The notes beneath the pieces were generated by a model. It made no database searches. It had not been told where the DNA came from and saw only the letters and a list, made by a program, of their open reading frames with translations. From the NCBI RefSeq assembly GCF_009380165.1, contig NZ_WHUF01000007.1, positions 288,850 through 352,849 of the forward strand: a DNA stretch of 64,000 nucleotides. Reading direction: 5' to 3'. This document shows, in pieces, positions 42,500-50,282 of this stretch; positions within the stretch are counted from its first letter, which is position 1; each line of letters opens with the position of its first letter. The position numbers and the translations under genes are program-made. The DNA is from Rugamonas rivuli (GTDB lineage: Bacteria > Pseudomonadota > Gammaproteobacteria > Burkholderiales > Burkholderiaceae_D).

Positions 42500-43267
42500 A
42501 TGAAAGCCCTCGCCCCCGGAACCGTCATTTTCCACCGCCATCGCGGCTACGGCGTCATCACGTCGGTCAATTTGCTGACCGGCTGGATTTCGGCCCGTTT
42601 CGGCAGCGAGGCGAGGACGCTGGACTTGAACCTGTCCACCGACGAGGTGCAGTTCGCCGACGGCGAAGCCATCCTGTTCCGCCGCGCCCCGCCCGACCGC
42701 ATGCCGCACGCGCGCCTGATGGCGGTGGTGCGCGAGTTGCACCGGGCCGGTTACGAGCGGCTCTACCTGTATTCCTGGCCCAAGCCGTCCGGGCTGCACT
42801 GGCGCTGGCATCTGTTCACCGGCCGGCGCGACTGGATGCAGCGTTCGTGGCGCGAGGGCTGGTATGGCTCGGGCGCCGACTACAACGTCAATCCGGTGAT
42901 GGGCTGGGGCGACACGCCGGGCGCCAGCACCGAGGAGCTGATCCACGCGCTGGCGCGCTTCGATCCGCAGGGCCTGGCGCAGGCGCTGGGGCGCGACGAA
43001 GACCACACCGCCTGGTTCGCCAGCGTGTGCGACGCCCTGCTGCCGGGGTATATGTACAGCCTGGACATGCAGCGTCCGGACGGCGGCCCGCTGGTCGACA
43101 TGCCGCCGGTGCCGGTGGTGCCGGTGCGCGCCAGCCTGGCGCCGTACGCCGGGCCGGACATCACCTGGCCGCCCGGCTGGGCTGGCCTGTGGAGCAAGGT
43201 GCACGCCATGCCCGCGCCGCGCATCAACCTGACCGGCTTGCCGGAAATCCCCGAACAGGCCGACTAG
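42500..43267 (+). CDS. Conserved hypothetical protein, CarD/Tudor-like N terminus
   Basis: A 255-residue soluble protein I cannot name. Its first 60 residues (APGTVIFHRHRGYGVITSVN, GWISARFGSEARTLDLNLST) resemble an SH3/Tudor-like beta barrel as in CarD-type or UvrD-tail domains. The rest (HARLMAVVRELHRAGYERLYLYSW, WRWHLFTGRRDWMQRSW, YNVNPVMGWGDTPGASTEELIHAL) is rich in Trp and Tyr with no known motif. No signal peptide or membrane helix. Start ATG 42500. It converges with the hydroxyacid dehydrogenase with 3 bases between. Confidence 0.75.
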   Translation: MKALAPGTVIFHRHRGYGVITSVNLLTGWISARFGSEARTLDLNLSTDEVQFADGEAILFRRAPPDRMPHARLMAVVRELHRAGYERLYLYSWPKPSGLHWRWHLFTGRRDWMQRSWREGWYGSGADYNVNPVMGWGDTPGASTEELIHALARFDPQGLAQALGRDEDHTAWFASVCDALLPGYMYSLDMQRPDGGPLVDMPPVPVVPVRASLAPYAGPDITWPPGWAGLWSKVHAMPAPRINLTGLPEIPEQAD

Positions 43268-43270
43268 GGG

Positions 43271-44266
43271 CTAGCGGGCGTTGGCCTGGTAGCCGGGGTT
43301 GTTGATCTTGTCGCAGCTGCCGGCGGCGAAGTCGACGATGTTCTGGAACGCATGGCGGAAATACAGCTCGTAACTATCCTGCTCCACATAACCGAGGTGC
43401 GGCGTGGCCAGCACGGTCGGCATGCGCAGCAGCGGGCTGTCGGCCGCCAGCGGTTCGGATTCGAACACATCCAGCGCCGCGTAGCCGGGCCGGCCCTGCG
43501 GCAGCGCCTGCTCCAGCGCGCCCGGCTGCACCAGCTCCGCGCGGCTGGTGTTGACGAACAGCGCAGTCGGCTTCATGCGCGCCAGATCCTCGGCGTTGAC
43601 GATGCCGCGCGTGTCCGGATGCAAGCGCAGGTGCAGGCTCAGCACATCGGCCTGTTCGAACAGCGCCTCGCGCGAGGCCGCCGCTGCATGGCCGTCGGCC
43701 AGCGCCTTGTCGCGGCTGGACTGGCTGCCCCACACCACCACTTGCATGCCGAAAGCGCGGCCGTAGCCGGCGATGATCTGGCCGATCTTGCCGTAACCCC
43801 AGATGCCCAGCGTGCGCCCCTTGAGCGCCACGCCCAGCCCGTTCAACTGCGGATTGATGGACGCGGTCTGCCACAGGCCATCCTTCAGGTTGGACGCGTA
43901 GGGCACGATCTTGCGCGCCGCCGCCATGATCAGCGCCCAGGTCAGCTCGGCCGGCGCGGTCGGCGAACCGACGCCCTCGGCGATGGCAATGCCCAGCTCG
44001 GTCGCGGCCTCGACGTCGACGTGGCCGGCCAGCTTGCCGGTCTGCGAAATCAGCTTCAGATTGGGCAGCTTGGACAGCAGCGCCCGGTTCAGCGCGGTGC
44101 GTTCGCGGATCAGCACCAGGGCCTCGAAAGGCGCCAGCCGGATCGCCAACTGGCCCAGCCCCCGGGTCGAGTTATTGAACACTTTGACGTCGTGTCCGCG
44201 CAATAGATCAAGGCAGGCCAGCGTGGTCGTGGCATTCTGATAATCGTCAAGAATCGCAATTTTCAT
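43271..44266 (-). CDS. D-isomer-specific 2-hydroxyacid dehydrogenase
   Basis: NAD(P)-dependent oxidoreductase of the D-lactate/phosphoglycerate dehydrogenase family, 331 residues. Cofactor motif GIWGYGKIGQIIAGYGRAFG at about 155; catalytic Arg in NTSRAELVQPGAL, Glu in DVFESEPL and His in TPHLGYVEQDSYELY. The catalytic domain begins MKIAILDDYQNATTTLACLD. Cytosolic. It has its own upstream region shared with pckG, which is transcribed away. Exact 2-keto acid unknown. Confidence 0.9.
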   Translation of the reverse strand: MKIAILDDYQNATTTLACLDLLRGHDVKVFNNSTRGLGQLAIRLAPFEALVLIRERTALNRALLSKLPNLKLISQTGKLAGHVDVEAATELGIAIAEGVGSPTAPAELTWALIMAAARKIVPYASNLKDGLWQTASINPQLNGLGVALKGRTLGIWGYGKIGQIIAGYGRAFGMQVVVWGSQSSRDKALADGHAAAASREALFEQADVLSLHLRLHPDTRGIVNAEDLARMKPTALFVNTSRAELVQPGALEQALPQGRPGYAALDVFESEPLAADSPLLRMPTVLATPHLGYVEQDSYELYFRHAFQNIVDFAAGSCDKINNPGYQANAR

Positions 44267-44553
44267 GGGAGATAACCGATTTTATGAGGAATTTCGTAGG
44301 GAAATAACGGCTAGCAAAAGAACCTGAATAGCTTACTACTTTACTCAACTAATTCTCCTACATTTTTGACTGAAACAGCTATTGACGGGTGTACAATCGC
44401 CTCAAAAAACAGGCCTGTCGATCATGAATCCGGGCCGCGCAAGACCGCCGTGATACCGCCGACCCATTTCGAATGGGCATCTGAGCGCAAGCCAAAAGCT
44501 GACGACGATCCTGCCGCATGCAGAGCAGAATTTTAATTAGCATTGGAGGTAGT

Positions 44554-46422
44554 ATGAATCAACCCGTCATGGGTGGCGTTGCAGCACTGCTCAACGTCCC
44601 AGCTTACATCAAGCAGCAAAAGCTGATCAACTGGGTAGCGGAAATCGCGGCCCTGACCAAACCGGAACGCATCTACTGGTGCGACGGTTCCCAGGAAGAG
44701 TACGACCGCCTGTGCGGCGAAATGGTTGCCGCCGGCACCATGAAAAAGCTGAACCAGGAACTGCGTCCGAATTCCTACCTGGCCTGCTCCGACCCGACCG
44801 ACGTCGCGCGCGTCGAAGACCGCACCTACATCTGCTCCAACACCAAGGAAGAAGCCGGCCCGACCAACAACTGGATGGCGCCGTCGGAAATGCGCGCCAC
44901 CCTGAACCCGCTGTTCGACGGCTGCATGGCCGGCCGCACGATGTACGTGGTGCCGTTCTCGATGGGCCCGCTGGGTTCGCCGATCGCCCACATCGGCGTG
45001 GAACTGTCGGATTCGCCATACGTGGCCGTCAACATGCGCATCATGACCCGCATGGGCAAGGCCGTGTACGACGTGCTGGGCACCGACGGCGAGTTCGTGC
45101 CGTGCGTGCACACCGTCGGCGCACCGCTGGCCGCCGGCCAGAAGGACGTCGCCTGGCCGTGCAACGCCACCAAATACATCGTGCACTTCCCTGAGACCCG
45201 CGAAATCTGGTCCTACGGTTCGGGCTACGGCGGCAACGCGCTGCTGGGCAAGAAGTGCTTCGCGCTGCGCATCGCTTCCAACATGGGCCACCAGGACGCG
45301 CAAGCGGGCGGCACCGGCTGGCTGGCTGAACACATGCTGATCCTGGGCGTCGAATCGCCAGAGGGCAAGAAGCACTACGTCGCGGCGGCCTTCCCTTCGG
45401 CCTGCGGCAAGACCAACTTCGCCATGCTGATCCCGCCGACCACCTTCGATGGCTGGAAAGTCACCACCATCGGCGACGACATCGCCTGGATCAAGCCGGG
45501 CGCCGACGGCCGCCTGTACGCGATCAATCCGGAAGCCGGCTACTTCGGCGTGGCGCCGGGCACCAACACCCGCACCAACTCGAACTGCATGGCATCGCTG
45601 GGTTCGGACACCATCTTCACCAACGTCGCGCTGACCGACGACGGCGACATCTGGTGGGAAGGCTTGACCAAGGAAGCGCCTGCGCACCTGATCGACTGGC
45701 AGGGCAAGGACTGGACGCCGGCCTCCGGCACCAAGGCCGCCCACCCGAACGCCCGCTTCACCGTGGCCGCGACCCAGAACCCGGTGATCGATCCGGCCTG
45801 GGACGATCCAGCCGGCGTGCCGATCTCGGCCTTCATCTTCGGCGGCCGCCGTTCGACCACCGTGCCGCTGGTCACTGAAGCGCGCAACTGGGTGGAAGGC
45901 GTCTACATGGCCGCGACCATGGGTTCGGAAACCACCGCCGCCGCCGCCGGCCAGATGGGCATCGTGCGCCGCGATCCGTTCGCGATGCTGCCTTTCATCG
46001 GCTACAACATGAGCGACTACTTCCAGCACTGGCTGAACCTGGGCGAGAAGCTGGGCAAGGTCAACGCCGCCACGCTGCCGAAGATCTACTGCGTCAACTG
46101 GTTCCGCACCGACGAGCAGGGCCACTTCGTCTGGCCTGGCTTCGGCGACAATATGCGCGTGCTGAAGTGGATGCTGGAGCGCATCGAAGGCACGGCCGGC
46201 GGCGTCGAGAACATCTTCGGCACCACCCCGCGCTTCGGCGACCTGAAGTGGGATGGCATCCCGTTCTCGCCGGAAGAGTTCGAAACGATCACCTCGATCG
46301 ACAAGGACGCCTGGCGCGAAGAGCTGAAACTGCACGATGAACTGTTCGCCAAGCTGGCCTACCATCTGCCTACCGAACTGACCGCCGTCAAGGCTGAGTT
46401 GGAGAAGCGCCTGGCACGATAA
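44554..46422 (+). CDS. pckG: Phosphoenolpyruvate carboxykinase (GTP)
   Basis: Gluconeogenic enzyme converting oxaloacetate and GTP to phosphoenolpyruvate, GDP and CO2. The 622 residues from ATG 44554 (MNQPVMGGVAALLNV) match the GTP class: YWCDGSQEEYDRL near the start, P-loop FPSACGKTNFAML, metal site GDDIAWIKPG, FGGRRSTTVPLV and NWFRTDEQGHFVWPGFGDNMRVL. I chose 44554 because GGAGG stands seven bases upstream; an in-frame ATG at 44518 has no ribosome binding site. The 287-base upstream gap has a possible -10 (TACAAT near 44394). It ends at a strong hairpin terminator. Confidence 0.97.
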   Translation: MNQPVMGGVAALLNVPAYIKQQKLINWVAEIAALTKPERIYWCDGSQEEYDRLCGEMVAAGTMKKLNQELRPNSYLACSDPTDVARVEDRTYICSNTKEEAGPTNNWMAPSEMRATLNPLFDGCMAGRTMYVVPFSMGPLGSPIAHIGVELSDSPYVAVNMRIMTRMGKAVYDVLGTDGEFVPCVHTVGAPLAAGQKDVAWPCNATKYIVHFPETREIWSYGSGYGGNALLGKKCFALRIASNMGHQDAQAGGTGWLAEHMLILGVESPEGKKHYVAAAFPSACGKTNFAMLIPPTTFDGWKVTTIGDDIAWIKPGADGRLYAINPEAGYFGVAPGTNTRTNSNCMASLGSDTIFTNVALTDDGDIWWEGLTKEAPAHLIDWQGKDWTPASGTKAAHPNARFTVAATQNPVIDPAWDDPAGVPISAFIFGGRRSTTVPLVTEARNWVEGVYMAATMGSETTAAAAGQMGIVRRDPFAMLPFIGYNMSDYFQHWLNLGEKLGKVNAATLPKIYCVNWFRTDEQGHFVWPGFGDNMRVLKWMLERIEGTAGGVENIFGTTPRFGDLKWDGIPFSPEEFETITSIDKDAWREELKLHDELFAKLAYHLPTELTAVKAELEKRLAR

Positions 46423-46443
46423 GCCGGCCGGAGGAGACCGAAA

Positions 46444-46482
46444 GCGGCGCGCGTGGGTGATCCCATTGCGCGCCGTCTTTTT
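46444..46482 (+). terminator. Rho-independent terminator after pckG
   Basis: CGGCGCGC (46445-46452) pairs with GCGCGCCG (46468-46475); an inner TGGG/CCCA pair continues the stem, and a run of T follows at 46478-46482. Confidence 0.85.
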
Positions 46483-46490
46483 GCTTGCAG

Positions 46491-46510
46491 TTTCGCACGG
46501 GTGTGCTAAA
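46491..46510 (+). promoter_or_regulatory. TetR operator 1, upstream of the tetR gene
   Basis: TTTCGCACG-GG-TGTGCTAAA is an imperfect 9-2-9 inverted repeat, ten bases before the tetR ATG at 46520. It is the same design as the site at 47176, so the regulator is predicted to bind both and repress itself. Confidence 0.75.
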
Positions 46511-46519
46511 GTGCAGTCC

Positions 46520-47137
46520 ATGGACACCCTGACCGCAAAAAGCGAAGCGACTTTCGCCACCATCATCGACGCCGCGCTGGACATGGCGGCGGCCGACGGC
46601 ATCGGCAAGCTGTCGCTCGGCGAGCTGGCCAAGCGCACCGGCATCAGCAAGAGCGGCGTGTTTTCCCGCGTCGGCTCGCTGGAGACCTTGCAGGCCGCCG
46701 TGCTCGACGAATACGACCGCCGCTTTTCGCAAGACATCTTCCTGCCCTCGCTGCAGCAGCCCAAGGGCTTGCCGCGCCTGATGGCCATGGTCAGCGCCTG
46801 GTCGCGGCGCGCCTGCAACGAAGGCTTGAACAACGCCTGCCTGTACAGCGCCGGCGCGTTCGAGTTCGACGACCAGGACGGACCGCTGCGCGACCGGCTG
46901 CAGCAGGGCGTGATGGCCTGGCGCGCATCGCTGCGCAAGACCATCCTGCAGGCGATGGAGCTGGGCCACCTGCGGCCCGACACCGACGCCGGCCAGCTGG
47001 TCTACGAAATCTACAGCCTGATCGTGGGGCTGATGCACGATACCCGATTCCTGCGCGACGAGCAGGCCGGGCGCCATATGCAGCGCGCCTTCAGCCGGCT
47101 GATCTCGACCTACAAAAGCTTCAACGACATGGAATAA
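46520..47137 (+). CDS. TetR/AcrR family transcriptional regulator
   Basis: A 205-residue repressor. The N-terminal helix-turn-helix is clear (TFATIIDAALDMAAADGIGK, LSLGELAKRTGISKSGVFSR, SLETLQAAVLDEYDRRF); the C-terminal ligand domain resembles the TetR_C_11-like group (ACLYSAGAFEFDDQDGPLRD, GHLRPDTDAGQLVYEIYSLI). ATG 46520 is preferred over the long upstream frame because it directly follows operator 1. It is flanked by two matching inverted repeats (46491 and 47176), indicating autoregulation and control of the small ORF and HAD gene behind it. Confidence 0.88.
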   Translation: MDTLTAKSEATFATIIDAALDMAAADGIGKLSLGELAKRTGISKSGVFSRVGSLETLQAAVLDEYDRRFSQDIFLPSLQQPKGLPRLMAMVSAWSRRACNEGLNNACLYSAGAFEFDDQDGPLRDRLQQGVMAWRASLRKTILQAMELGHLRPDTDAGQLVYEIYSLIVGLMHDTRFLRDEQAGRHMQRAFSRLISTYKSFNDME

Positions 47138-47175
47138 ACCCGGCCGCAGCGCGTCTGCGGTTTTCTTGAAACTAA

Positions 47176-47195
47176 TTTCGCACACATGTGCGAAA
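47176..47195 (+). promoter_or_regulatory. TetR operator 2, ahead of the small ORF
   Basis: TTTCGCACA-CA-TGTGCGAAA is a perfect 9-2-9 inverted repeat. It shares most bases of each arm with operator 1 at 46491 and lies just before the ribosome binding site AAGGAG (47195-47200) of the next ORF. Confidence 0.8.
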
Positions 47196-47206
47196 AGGAG
47201 AATATG

Positions 47207-47320
47207 ATGGCCGCCTTGCTGATGTTGATACCGATCGGACTATACTTCGCCTACCGCAGCCCGCTGTGGTGCATCCTGCGTTCGCTCCCCAGCTGCAACG
47301 AGGATTTCGTACTGTTCTGA
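47207..47320 (+). CDS. Small membrane protein (37 aa), TetR-controlled
   Basis: ATG 47207 (also 47204) follows AAGGAG with good spacing, immediately after the perfect TetR operator. The 37-residue product starts with one hydrophobic stretch (MAALLMLIPIGLYFAY) and ends in a short hydrophilic tail (RSLPSCNEDFVLF). It was too short for an ordinary gene screen, but ribosome site, operator and coupling (TGA near the next TTG) support it. It may be a real small membrane protein or the remnant of a longer gene. Confidence 0.5.
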   Translation: MAALLMLIPIGLYFAYRSPLWCILRSLPSCNEDFVLF

Positions 47321-47327
47321 GGACCGC

Positions 47328-47643
47328 TTGAACCGCAAACTGATCATCTTCGATTTCGACGGCACGCTGGCCGACACCCTGCCGGTATTCGTCGACGTGT
47401 TCGACCAGGCCGCCGACAAATATGGCTTCAAGCGCATGGACCGCAGCCGCACGCAGGCGCTGCGCCGGCGTCGCCCGCGAGCACACGCTGCTGGTCGGTG
47501 ACGAAATCCGCGACGCCAAGGTCTCGGCCGAAGCCGGCATCGATTTCGGCGCCGTGGCCTGGGGCTTCAATACGGTCGACGCGCTGATGGCGCAAAACCC
47601 CTGCCGGATGTTCCGCGCCGCCGGGGACTTGCTGGAGCACTGA
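47328..47643 (+). pseudogene. HAD-family phosphatase with internal deletion and frameshift
   Basis: The first 36 codons (TTG start at 47328) read LNRKLIIFDFDGTLADTLPV and FVDVFDQAADKYGFK, the HAD motif I region with nucleophile DFDGT. The frame then runs to a TGA at 47499-47501. In the next frame the ending is intact: REHTLLVGDEIRDAKVSAEA, GIDFGAVAWGFNTVDALMAQ, with motif IV aspartates, to the stop at 47643. Phosphoglycolate-phosphatase-like HADs are about 215 residues; about 110 residues of cap and motifs II-III are missing at the junction near 47442-47475. It is therefore a deletion pseudogene in the TetR unit. Confidence 0.8.
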
Positions 47644-47767
47644 TTTCGTCTGTCGCGGGAAAATGCATTTCATGCCCTTGTTTCAACATTCCAGCGCAAT
47701 TCGCACGCGCCGGGGCGGGCGCCGGCCTACAGTGCATGCTCACCATTTTTCCTGATAGGCCTAGAAC

Positions 47768-49585
47768 ATGACAACCGCAACCACCCGTATCGGCGTCGCC
47801 AGCGCCCTGTTGTTTTCCCTGATCCTGGGCACGGCCCAAGCCCAGTCCGGCGGCGCCGCGCCCGACCTGGCCGGCCGCCGCGAAGCGTTGAACAGCCTGA
47901 TCAAGGAGCAGTGGGAATACACGATGCGCTCCAGCCCGGAATGGGCGTCGCTGCTGGGCGACAAGCGCTACAACGACAAATGGTCCGACTTCTCGCAGGC
48001 CGGCATCGACAGCGATCTGAAAATCACCGCCGATTTCCTCAAGCGTTTCGAAGCGGTGGACACCAGCGGCTTCCCGCTGCAGGAACAGCTGAACCGCGAC
48101 CTGATGGTGCGCCAGCTGCGCCAGAACGTCGACGGCGGCCGCTTCAAGGAATGGGAGATGCCGCTGGCGCAAAACTCCGGCATCCACATCGATGCGCCGC
48201 AGCTGGTGTCGGCGCTGCCGTTCGAGACCGTCAAGGACTATGAGGACTACATCGTCCGCCTGCACACGCTGCCCAAGCTGTTCGACGAGACCCGCGCACA
48301 GATGGAAAAAGGCGTGCAGGACAAGCTGATGCCGCCGAAATTCCTGATCCCGAAAATCGTCAAGCAGTGCGAGGACGTGGCCGCGATGAAGCCGGCCGAT
48401 TCGCCGTTCGCCGAGCCGCTGAAAAAATTCCCGAAAGAGTTTTCGGACGCCGACAAGGCGCGCCTGAGCAAGGAAGTGCTGGCGGCGGTGCAGAAGGACG
48501 TGATCCCGGCCTACAAGAAGCTGGCCGTCTACACCAAGACCAGGTATGCGCCTTACGGCCGCAAGGACGTCGGCATGTGGTCGCTGCCGGATGGCGTGGC
48601 GCGCTATTCGTACAAGGCCAAGTCCTCGACCACCACCGAGATGTCGCCGGAAGAGATCCATCAACTGGGCCTGTCCGAAGTCAAGCGCATCGAATCGCAG
48701 ATGCTGGCGACGGCGCAGAAGCTGGGCTACAAGGATCTGAAGAGCTTCAACAAGGCGGTGGCCGCCAAGCCGGAGCTGCATCCGAAATCGCGCCAGGAAA
48801 TCATCGACCTGTACCAGAAATATACGGACCAGATGTACACCCAGCTGTCGCAGCAGTTCGGCGTGCTGCCCAAGGGTAAAGTGGAAATCAAGCCGGTCGA
48901 GGAATTCCGCGAGAAGGGCGCGTCGGCCGCCGCCTACATGAGCGGTTCGCCGGACGGCAAGCGTCCCGGCCGCGTGATGGTCAACACCGGCGATTTCGCG
49001 CACCGCTCGACCATCGACATCGAGACCACCGCGCTGCACGAAGGCGTGCCGGGCCACCACATGCAGCTGACCATCGCGCAGGAGATCGAAGGCTTGCCGA
49101 CCTTCCGCCAGCAGGGCAACTACACGGCCTATGCCGAAGGCTGGGCGCTGTATTCGGAGCGTCTGGGCGAGGAGCTGGGCTTCTACAAAGACCCTTACAG
49201 CTACTACGGCCATTTGCAGGATGAGATGCTGCGCGCGATCCGGCTGGTGGTGGACACCGGCCTGCACTACAAGAAGTGGAGCCGCCAGCAGGTGGTGGAC
49301 TTCTTCCACGACCACTCGGGCATCGAGGAAGTGGAAGTGCAGAGCGAGACCGACCGCTACATCGTGTGGCCGGGCCAGGCGCTGGGCTACAAGATCGGCC
49401 AGCTGAAGATCCTTGAGCTGCGCGACTATGCCCGCAAGGAACTGGGCGCCGGCTTCGACATCCGCAGCTTCCACGACCAGGTGCTGGGCGCGGGCGCGCT
49501 GCCGATGGATGTGCTGGAATCGCACATCAAGGATTGGGTCAGCGCCGAGAAGCTGAAGCAGACCCGCGTTACCGCGGCGCAGTAA
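47768..49585 (+). CDS. DUF885 family metallopeptidase-like protein
   Basis: A 605-residue exported protein (signal peptide through LGTAQAQ, about 26 residues) of the DUF885 family, whose members are related to zinc metallopeptidases. The zinc-binding motif HEGVPGHHMQ lies at His424, with Glu425 and His430/431; a downstream YAEGWALYSERLGEELG provides a likely third ligand. VMVNTGDFAHRSTIDIETTALHEG precedes it as in the family. Predicted periplasmic. Start ATG 47768. Confidence 0.85.
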   Translation: MTTATTRIGVASALLFSLILGTAQAQSGGAAPDLAGRREALNSLIKEQWEYTMRSSPEWASLLGDKRYNDKWSDFSQAGIDSDLKITADFLKRFEAVDTSGFPLQEQLNRDLMVRQLRQNVDGGRFKEWEMPLAQNSGIHIDAPQLVSALPFETVKDYEDYIVRLHTLPKLFDETRAQMEKGVQDKLMPPKFLIPKIVKQCEDVAAMKPADSPFAEPLKKFPKEFSDADKARLSKEVLAAVQKDVIPAYKKLAVYTKTRYAPYGRKDVGMWSLPDGVARYSYKAKSSTTTEMSPEEIHQLGLSEVKRIESQMLATAQKLGYKDLKSFNKAVAAKPELHPKSRQEIIDLYQKYTDQMYTQLSQQFGVLPKGKVEIKPVEEFREKGASAAAYMSGSPDGKRPGRVMVNTGDFAHRSTIDIETTALHEGVPGHHMQLTIAQEIEGLPTFRQQGNYTAYAEGWALYSERLGEELGFYKDPYSYYGHLQDEMLRAIRLVVDTGLHYKKWSRQQVVDFFHDHSGIEEVEVQSETDRYIVWPGQALGYKIGQLKILELRDYARKELGAGFDIRSFHDQVLGAGALPMDVLESHIKDWVSAEKLKQTRVTAAQ

Positions 49586-49589
49586 GGGT

Positions 49590-50192
49590 TCAGGGCAGCG
49601 AGCTTGCCCTGACAGTCGCAACGCTGTTGGCCTGTGCGCGGGCCAACAGCGTTTCATTCTCATGCTGGATATCCATTCGCATCGCGTTGGCGTCGGTGTA
49701 GGCGCCGTTGGTACCGAACAGCATGTTATCCACGCGCCAGCCGGCGTCTTCCAATTTCAGCACGAAGCGTATCTGGCGCTGGTAATTCTTGCCCTGGACG
49801 GGGAAGACATTGAAGGAGGCATCGACGCGTGCCTTGCCGGCGTGGACCGCCTTGAAGCCGGCCTTGTTGAAGTCCAGGCCGGGCGCGGTTTCCTGGGCGT
49901 CCAGCAGGACATCGCCATCGGCGTCATAGCCGCAGATTTCATCGTTACGCGCCAGTTTGCCGCACAACTCGTGATTGGTGGCCAGCAGGGCTTCGAGTTC
50001 CGCCGAGTAGAACGATCCAGCCGGCGGCGTGCGCCGGGCAGGGGTGGACAGGTAGCCCTTGTAGAAATTCGTGATGAAATCGACCTGGTCCTGCTCGGCT
50101 CGTGCCTTGTAGGCCAGCAGTGAGGCAACCCCTATCGTCGTCGCGCCCAACAGTGCGGCAAGCGGCAAAACATACTTTTGATTGATACGCAT
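49590..50192 (-). CDS. Periplasmic protein of unknown function, DUF3828-like
   Basis: A 200-residue protein with an N-terminal membrane anchor or signal (KYVLPLAALLGATTIGVASL) and a small mixed domain: FITNFYKGYLSTP, FYSAELEALLATNHELCGKL, GYDADGDVLLDAQETAPGLDF, and NYQRQIRFVLKLEDAGWRVD. The family with YxxYLxxP-type start and a calculated end resembles DUF3828, a resemblance I rate weak. ATG 50192 has GGAG six bases upstream, and that site lies in the arm of a strong hairpin (50198-50235), so its translation is probably regulated or coupled to uvrA. It ends five bases from the DUF885 stop. Confidence 0.7.
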   Translation of the reverse strand: MRINQKYVLPLAALLGATTIGVASLLAYKARAEQDQVDFITNFYKGYLSTPARRTPPAGSFYSAELEALLATNHELCGKLARNDEICGYDADGDVLLDAQETAPGLDFNKAGFKAVHAGKARVDASFNVFPVQGKNYQRQIRFVLKLEDAGWRVDNMLFGTNGAYTDANAMRMDIQHENETLLARAQANSVATVRASSLP

Positions 50193-50197
50193 GGCAG

Positions 50198-50235
50198 GCT
50201 CCAAGGACTATGCATCACTGCATTGTCCTTGGAGC
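50198..50235 (-). promoter_or_regulatory. Perfect hairpin between uvrA and the DUF3828-like gene, hiding its RBS
   Basis: Arms GCTCCAAGGAC and GTCCTTGGAGC (11 bp, perfect) enclose a 16-base loop with a second 5-bp stem ATGCA/TGCAT. In the minus-strand transcript the 3' arm contains TTGGAG, the ribosome binding site of the gene starting at 50192. There is no T-run, so a role in translational control or as an uvrA 3'-end stabiliser is more likely than intrinsic termination. Confidence 0.6.
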
Positions 50236-50282
50236 TGGGCTGGGATGACTTGCCCCTAATCAAGAGGCGATGAACAGACGGC

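Noticed and set aside
44533..46983. 816-codon minus-strand frame across pckG
   Set aside because: pckG on the plus strand has all PEPCK motifs; the other strand is a composition artefact.
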